Source of the DNA: Candidatus Babeliales bacterium
GTDB taxonomy: Bacteria; Babelota; Babeliae; Babelales; Vermiphilaceae
NCBI GenBank assembly: GCA_020050795.1
Contig: JAGVKD010000021.1
Coordinates: 62,001-126,000 of the forward strand
DNA: 64,000 bases
Direction: 5' to 3'
Position 1 is the stretch's first letter, and every line of letters begins with the position of its first letter. A model generated the notes under the pieces. It ran no database searches. It saw nothing but the letters and a program-made list of their open reading frames with translations, and was not told where the DNA came from. Shown in pieces: positions 60,981 through 64,000 of the stretch. The translations under genes and the position numbers were made by a program.

Positions 60981-61496
60981 ATGTTTCCAGAGACTATTTT
61001 TGGCTCGAGAGTCACGCTTAAGTGCATGTCTGAGTATCTACTGATTCCTTATCTGAGTGCATTCTCATCTCAAGTTCGATTGCTGCTTCATGTAACCTCA
61101 GCATTTGAGGAGGAGTGTTATGTACGCGATCGGATTGAAAAAATAAAAAAGTGTGAAACTTTTTTTTATGCGATCTACATAAAAAAAGAACGCCAGGTGA
61201 TTGGCGCTCTTGAAATTCGGGATGATCAAAAATTACGTGGACAGTTATATTGCTGGCTCAATGAGCATTTTTGGAAAAATGGTTATTTGCATGAGGCGCT
61301 TGCAGTTGCGGCGCCTGTTTATTTTTCATGCACAAAAAATAATTTTTTCACTGCGCATGTTGATGCGGGCAATGAACAAAGTTATCGTTCGCTCAAACGT
61401 TTTGGTTTTGCTGATGCGGGATTTGTTAAAGGGCCGTATGGCGTGCAATACGAGCTTATTTTGAGGCAGCGAGATCAACAGTCGAACGTTCTTTAA
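60981..61496 (+). CDS. GNAT-family N-acetyltransferase (RimJ/RimL-like)
   Basis: 171 residues. RVTLKCMSE at the start, GALEIRDDQ, then YCWLNEHFWKNGYLHEALA (acetyl-CoA-binding region) and NEQSYRSLKRFGFADAG (the N-x-x-S-x-x-x-L-x-x-x-GF helix) give the RimJ/RimL layout. Substrate may be a protein N-terminus or small amine. Its last 41 bases overlap the next gene on the other strand. Separate promoter presumably in the preceding 90 bases. Confidence 0.82.
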   Translation: MFPETIFGSRVTLKCMSEYLLIPYLSAFSSQVRLLLHVTSAFEEECYVRDRIEKIKKCETFFYAIYIKKERQVIGALEIRDDQKLRGQLYCWLNEHFWKNGYLHEALAVAAPVYFSCTKNNFFTAHVDAGNEQSYRSLKRFGFADAGFVKGPYGVQYELILRQRDQQSNVL

Positions 61497-62676
61497 AAAT
61501 ATTTGCAACGAGGGTATCAATGGTGTGTTGCATCATTGTTAATTTGTTTGGCTCGAGACTATGGACATGAATTCTCAGGCCATGAGTTGTATCAGGTGCC
61601 TGAGGGTTGAGCCATAAATCATCAGTCAGAATTGCGCAGCAAAGTATCAGATGTGGATTACGTATACTAAATGGTTTGTTTTTTAATGCATCAAACACGA
61701 TCGCTGAATCGATTATTTTTTGTTTGTTTATTCTAACCGATGTTCTTCCACCGCCTGTTGCAGATGGGTAGACCGTTTTGAGCAAAAGATTCGGAGAGAT
61801 CTCACACTGCAGCATAATATTTCCGTAGATTTTCTGATTGAGACATGCTTCTATTTCTGCTTTATGAGTGGCGTATGCATCTTGCAAGCCATGCTTGGTA
61901 AATAGATCTTTGATTGGATCTTCTTCTGGTTGCCCATGAATAACACGTCTGAGGCCCGATGCCATTTCCTTAAAGCCAAAAACATGGGATTCATGACCAA
62001 GAAAAAAGCTGAGTGCCGATTCGCCACCAAAAGGGCGCCCATACAAATTGGCCGTCAGCGCATTGTTAGTAAATAGAAGATGATAACGGTCTTGTTCGCC
62101 CAACCAAAATTGAAGCTCATGATAAAAAGAAGACCCGCGTGGTCGCGTGAGATATTCTTCTCGTAGTGCGACTGGATCGCCTATCGGTGTATATGTTTTT
62201 GTTGGTTGGCGTAGAGGCAGAAAGTTGGGATGCACGTTGATTTTTGCTTCAAGCAATTTTTTATCAAAGTAAGCAAGTGCATAGCGCCATGGTGAGGTGC
62301 CATGGTACACAACATAATTTCCACGTTCATTAATTTGCTGTTCTATCGTGAGTATGCGATCGAATGCGGCAGGCAGTGTGGGTATTTGAGTAGCGAGATT
62401 TTTAAGATAGGGTTTAACAATTGCACCCTGTGCAAGCAAAAGGCCTTGCGATTGGCTCACTCTAAGAGGAATATTCATTTCTTGAAGTGTGAGAGCGAGA
62501 CTTTGTTTTTGCTCGGTTACTGAGTCTGATTCATTCACGAACTGATCAAATGAAGTATAGGCAAGATAACGTCTGAGTTCTGAACGTTCACCTTGAAAGA
62601 GGGGCTCAACTGCTATTTTATTGGCAGAGAGTATTAATGAGAAGAAAAGGAGAGAGCGCATAAAAGATTGAGTCAT
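61456..62676 (-). CDS. Secreted protein, first of two tandem paralogues
   Basis: 406 residues with a signal segment (about 5-19, FMRSLLFFSLILSAN). It is a paralogue of the next gene over most of its length. Shared blocks are LRQPT-x-TY-x-P, DRYHLL-x-x-N-x-ALT-x-NL, KTVYP, ILTDD-x-x-LNP and HSLEP-x-KLT. A VVYHGTS stretch (122-128) resembles the ADP-ribosyltransferase catalytic loop but is not kept in the paralogue, so I do not use it. Function not recognised; a lineage-specific exported family. The ribosome site GGGGC precedes the ATG. Confidence 0.72.
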   Translation of the reverse strand: MTQSFMRSLLFFSLILSANKIAVEPLFQGERSELRRYLAYTSFDQFVNESDSVTEQKQSLALTLQEMNIPLRVSQSQGLLLAQGAIVKPYLKNLATQIPTLPAAFDRILTIEQQINERGNYVVYHGTSPWRYALAYFDKKLLEAKINVHPNFLPLRQPTKTYTPIGDPVALREEYLTRPRGSSFYHELQFWLGEQDRYHLLFTNNALTANLYGRPFGGESALSFFLGHESHVFGFKEMASGLRRVIHGQPEEDPIKDLFTKHGLQDAYATHKAEIEACLNQKIYGNIMLQCEISPNLLLKTVYPSATGGGRTSVRINKQKIIDSAIVFDALKNKPFSIRNPHLILCCAILTDDLWLNPQAPDTTHGLRIHVHSLEPNKLTMMQHTIDTLVANIFKERSTVDLAASK

Positions 62677-62784
62677 AGTAAAGCCCCCATTTATAGGCTT
62701 TGATCAAAAAACTGGCTTTATACTGAAGATGCCAAAGGGAGTTTCTTTGTCAATTATTTGTCGACAATTCACGCATGAAAATTG

Positions 62785-64000
62785 TTAACGCACGGATATA
62801 CAGGCAGACCAGAAGTCCTTATTAGCGATGGCGTCTTTTTTAATTTGAGCCACAATCGCATCTATTTTTTTGTGAAATTCAGTAAGCTTTTTTGGTTCCA
62901 AGCTATGAGCAAATACTTTGAAATCCCCACGAATCACTTCTAGTGAATTTGGATTGAGCAGAATATCATCAGTCAGAATCACACGCCATTGGAGATAATT
63001 TGGTGTTTCAGAATCCGCTAACATAATATTAAATGGTCTTTGCATAAGGGCATCTAGAATTGAGGAAACTTTTTCTATTTTTTCTTCAGGATGGGAACGG
63101 TTGAAGATCTCTCTCTTTGGTCCGCAGGCACGTGCTGGATAGACTGTTTTATCAATAAGATCAGGTGTGAAGACAAGTTGTAACAGTACTCCACCTTCCA
63201 TTTCAAAGGTTTGTGCAGCCTCTATTTCTGCTTTATATTTTTCATAATACTTTGCGAGATTATATTGTTCGAATATCTTGTCCAAATCAATGCTTGGTGT
63301 TGTGATATTGCTATTATCCGCAAAAAAGTAGGCAGTGCATTCTCCCCAGTTGCCCAAATTTCCAGTCAATGCATGATTGGCACAAAGTAGATGATAGCGA
63401 TCGTACGAATGATGATCACACTCTGAACCATTTTTCAAAAAGTGATTTCTTGTGTGAACAGGATTTTCTGTCGGGATATAGGTATCTGTTGGTTGTCTTA
63501 ATTTGAGATAGTTAGCTCTAGTGCCATGAACAAGTTCCATCAATTTAGTATCAAGGTAGATCTTGAAATAGATTGATTTTTGGCACGCGTGATAAAGGCT
63601 GAGATACCCATTTTGTTTTAATTTTTTCTCTTGTAAAAGCACCGATTCAAAGGTCTGTTGAGCCTTTGGGTAATCTTTGAAATATGTTTCAATGCGTGGC
63701 TTTTGTCTAGATGCTTCTCTGAGCATAAGCGCATCTGTTTGATCTAGATTTAAATCAATTCCAAGGTCATTAAGAGCATGAGCGCAATCTTTGCATGTAT
63801 CGGTTACTATAGTGGATTCCGCTACAAATGCAGTAAAGGTATTTGGTCGTATTCTTTCAAGAAGAGGGATGCGAATATCGCCATTGCCACGGATAATTGC
63901 GGCAGCTTCTGCCTTTGAACCAGGCAAGTTGAGTTGTTCGATTATAGCACGCAAAGCAGCGGCCCGTTCTTCAGAGGTTTGGGCCTTCATAAGGCGAGTA
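62785..64000 (-). CDS. Second tandem paralogue, cut by the window edge
   Basis: At least 401 residues; the reading frame is open to the edge (an ATG lies at 63990), so the N-terminus and any signal peptide may be outside. Shares the blocks listed for its neighbour, such as LRQPTDTYIP, DRYHLLCANHALTGNL, KTVYP, ILTDD and HSLEPKKLT. The first hundred or so residues do not match. Two cysteine pairs occur (CKDC near residue 66). Same strand, about 100 bases upstream; probably a duplication. Function unknown. Confidence 0.7.
   Translation of the reverse strand, partial: TRLMKAQTSEERAAALRAIIEQLNLPGSKAEAAAIIRGNGDIRIPLLERIRPNTFTAFVAESTIVTDTCKDCAHALNDLGIDLNLDQTDALMLREASRQKPRIETYFKDYPKAQQTFESVLLQEKKLKQNGYLSLYHACQKSIYFKIYLDTKLMELVHGTRANYLKLRQPTDTYIPTENPVHTRNHFLKNGSECDHHSYDRYHLLCANHALTGNLGNWGECTAYFFADNSNITTPSIDLDKIFEQYNLAKYYEKYKAEIEAAQTFEMEGGVLLQLVFTPDLIDKTVYPARACGPKREIFNRSHPEEKIEKVSSILDALMQRPFNIMLADSETPNYLQWRVILTDDILLNPNSLEVIRGDFKVFAHSLEPKKLTEFHKKIDAIVAQIKKDAIANKDFWSACISVR

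Noticed and set aside
61456-62676. VVYHGTS as the catalytic loop of an ADP-ribosyltransferase
   Set aside because: The paralogue has LYHACQ in its place and no other motif of that superfamily is clear.

Overview
The window reads as a compact chromosome segment of a Gram-negative-type bacterium that probably lives in close association with a host. It encodes an outer membrane (a BamA/Omp85 assembly factor and several barrel proteins), peptidoglycan synthesis (UppS, MurG, a bifunctional penicillin-binding protein, a PASTA protein) and polyamine uptake. It also carries an unusually high number of small proteins with signal peptides and no recognised family. Tight gene packing, four-base ATGA overlaps and convergent genes overlapping at their 3' ends fit a reduced genome. 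My best guess is a member of Candidatus Dependentiae (TM6, Babeliae). That is inference from gene content, not a phylogenetic result.

Layout. 1-8.1 kb: end of mreB, ksgA, a secreted alpha/beta hydrolase, a LOG-family protein, a sodium:solute symporter, then uppS-gpsA. 8.1-13.7 kb: secreted proteins (a barrel, two tandem HAD-like proteins, a PASTA protein), the RNase P RNA gene on the minus strand, and a small secreted protein with its own strong promoter and terminator. 13.7-23 kb: penicillin-binding protein, murG, a TPR protein, a DciA-like protein, a secreted nuclease-like protein, holB and tmk. 23-31.9 kb: ferredoxin, acyl-AMP ligase, two glycosyltransferases, a metallo-beta-lactamase-fold hydrolase, RseP, a cysteine-synthase family enzyme and a secreted cysteine-protease-like protein. 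31.9-38.1 kb: Fo genes of an ATP synthase, folC, tsaC, a type IV pilin and its peptidase, rbfA, rpsU. 38.3-46.7 kb: a barrel protein, an amino acid permease, gltX, an acylphosphatase-like protein and BamA. 46.8-51.2 kb: a His-rich membrane protein coupled to potABCD. 51.3-58.8 kb: a surface cluster made of a 1412-residue secreted protein, a Cys-rich barrel and a Cys-pair repeat coiled coil. 58.9-64 kb: metG, a GNAT acetyltransferase and two tandem paralogous proteins of unknown function.

Two features stand out. First, the ATP synthase c subunit is a single 321-residue protein made of four fused c-hairpins. Three carry the ion-binding glutamate and the second carries glutamine instead. Second, the protein at 57.7-58.7 kb holds eleven Cys-Cys pairs, mostly spaced in units of 11 residues or near multiples of it. 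This predicts a hendecad coiled coil whose core is lined by cysteine pairs. It sits directly downstream of a giant secreted protein and a Cys-rich barrel, which together look like an undescribed cell-surface assembly.

No CRISPR array, insertion sequence, tRNA gene or rRNA gene was seen. The only gap between protein genes above 300 bases is filled by the RNase P RNA.
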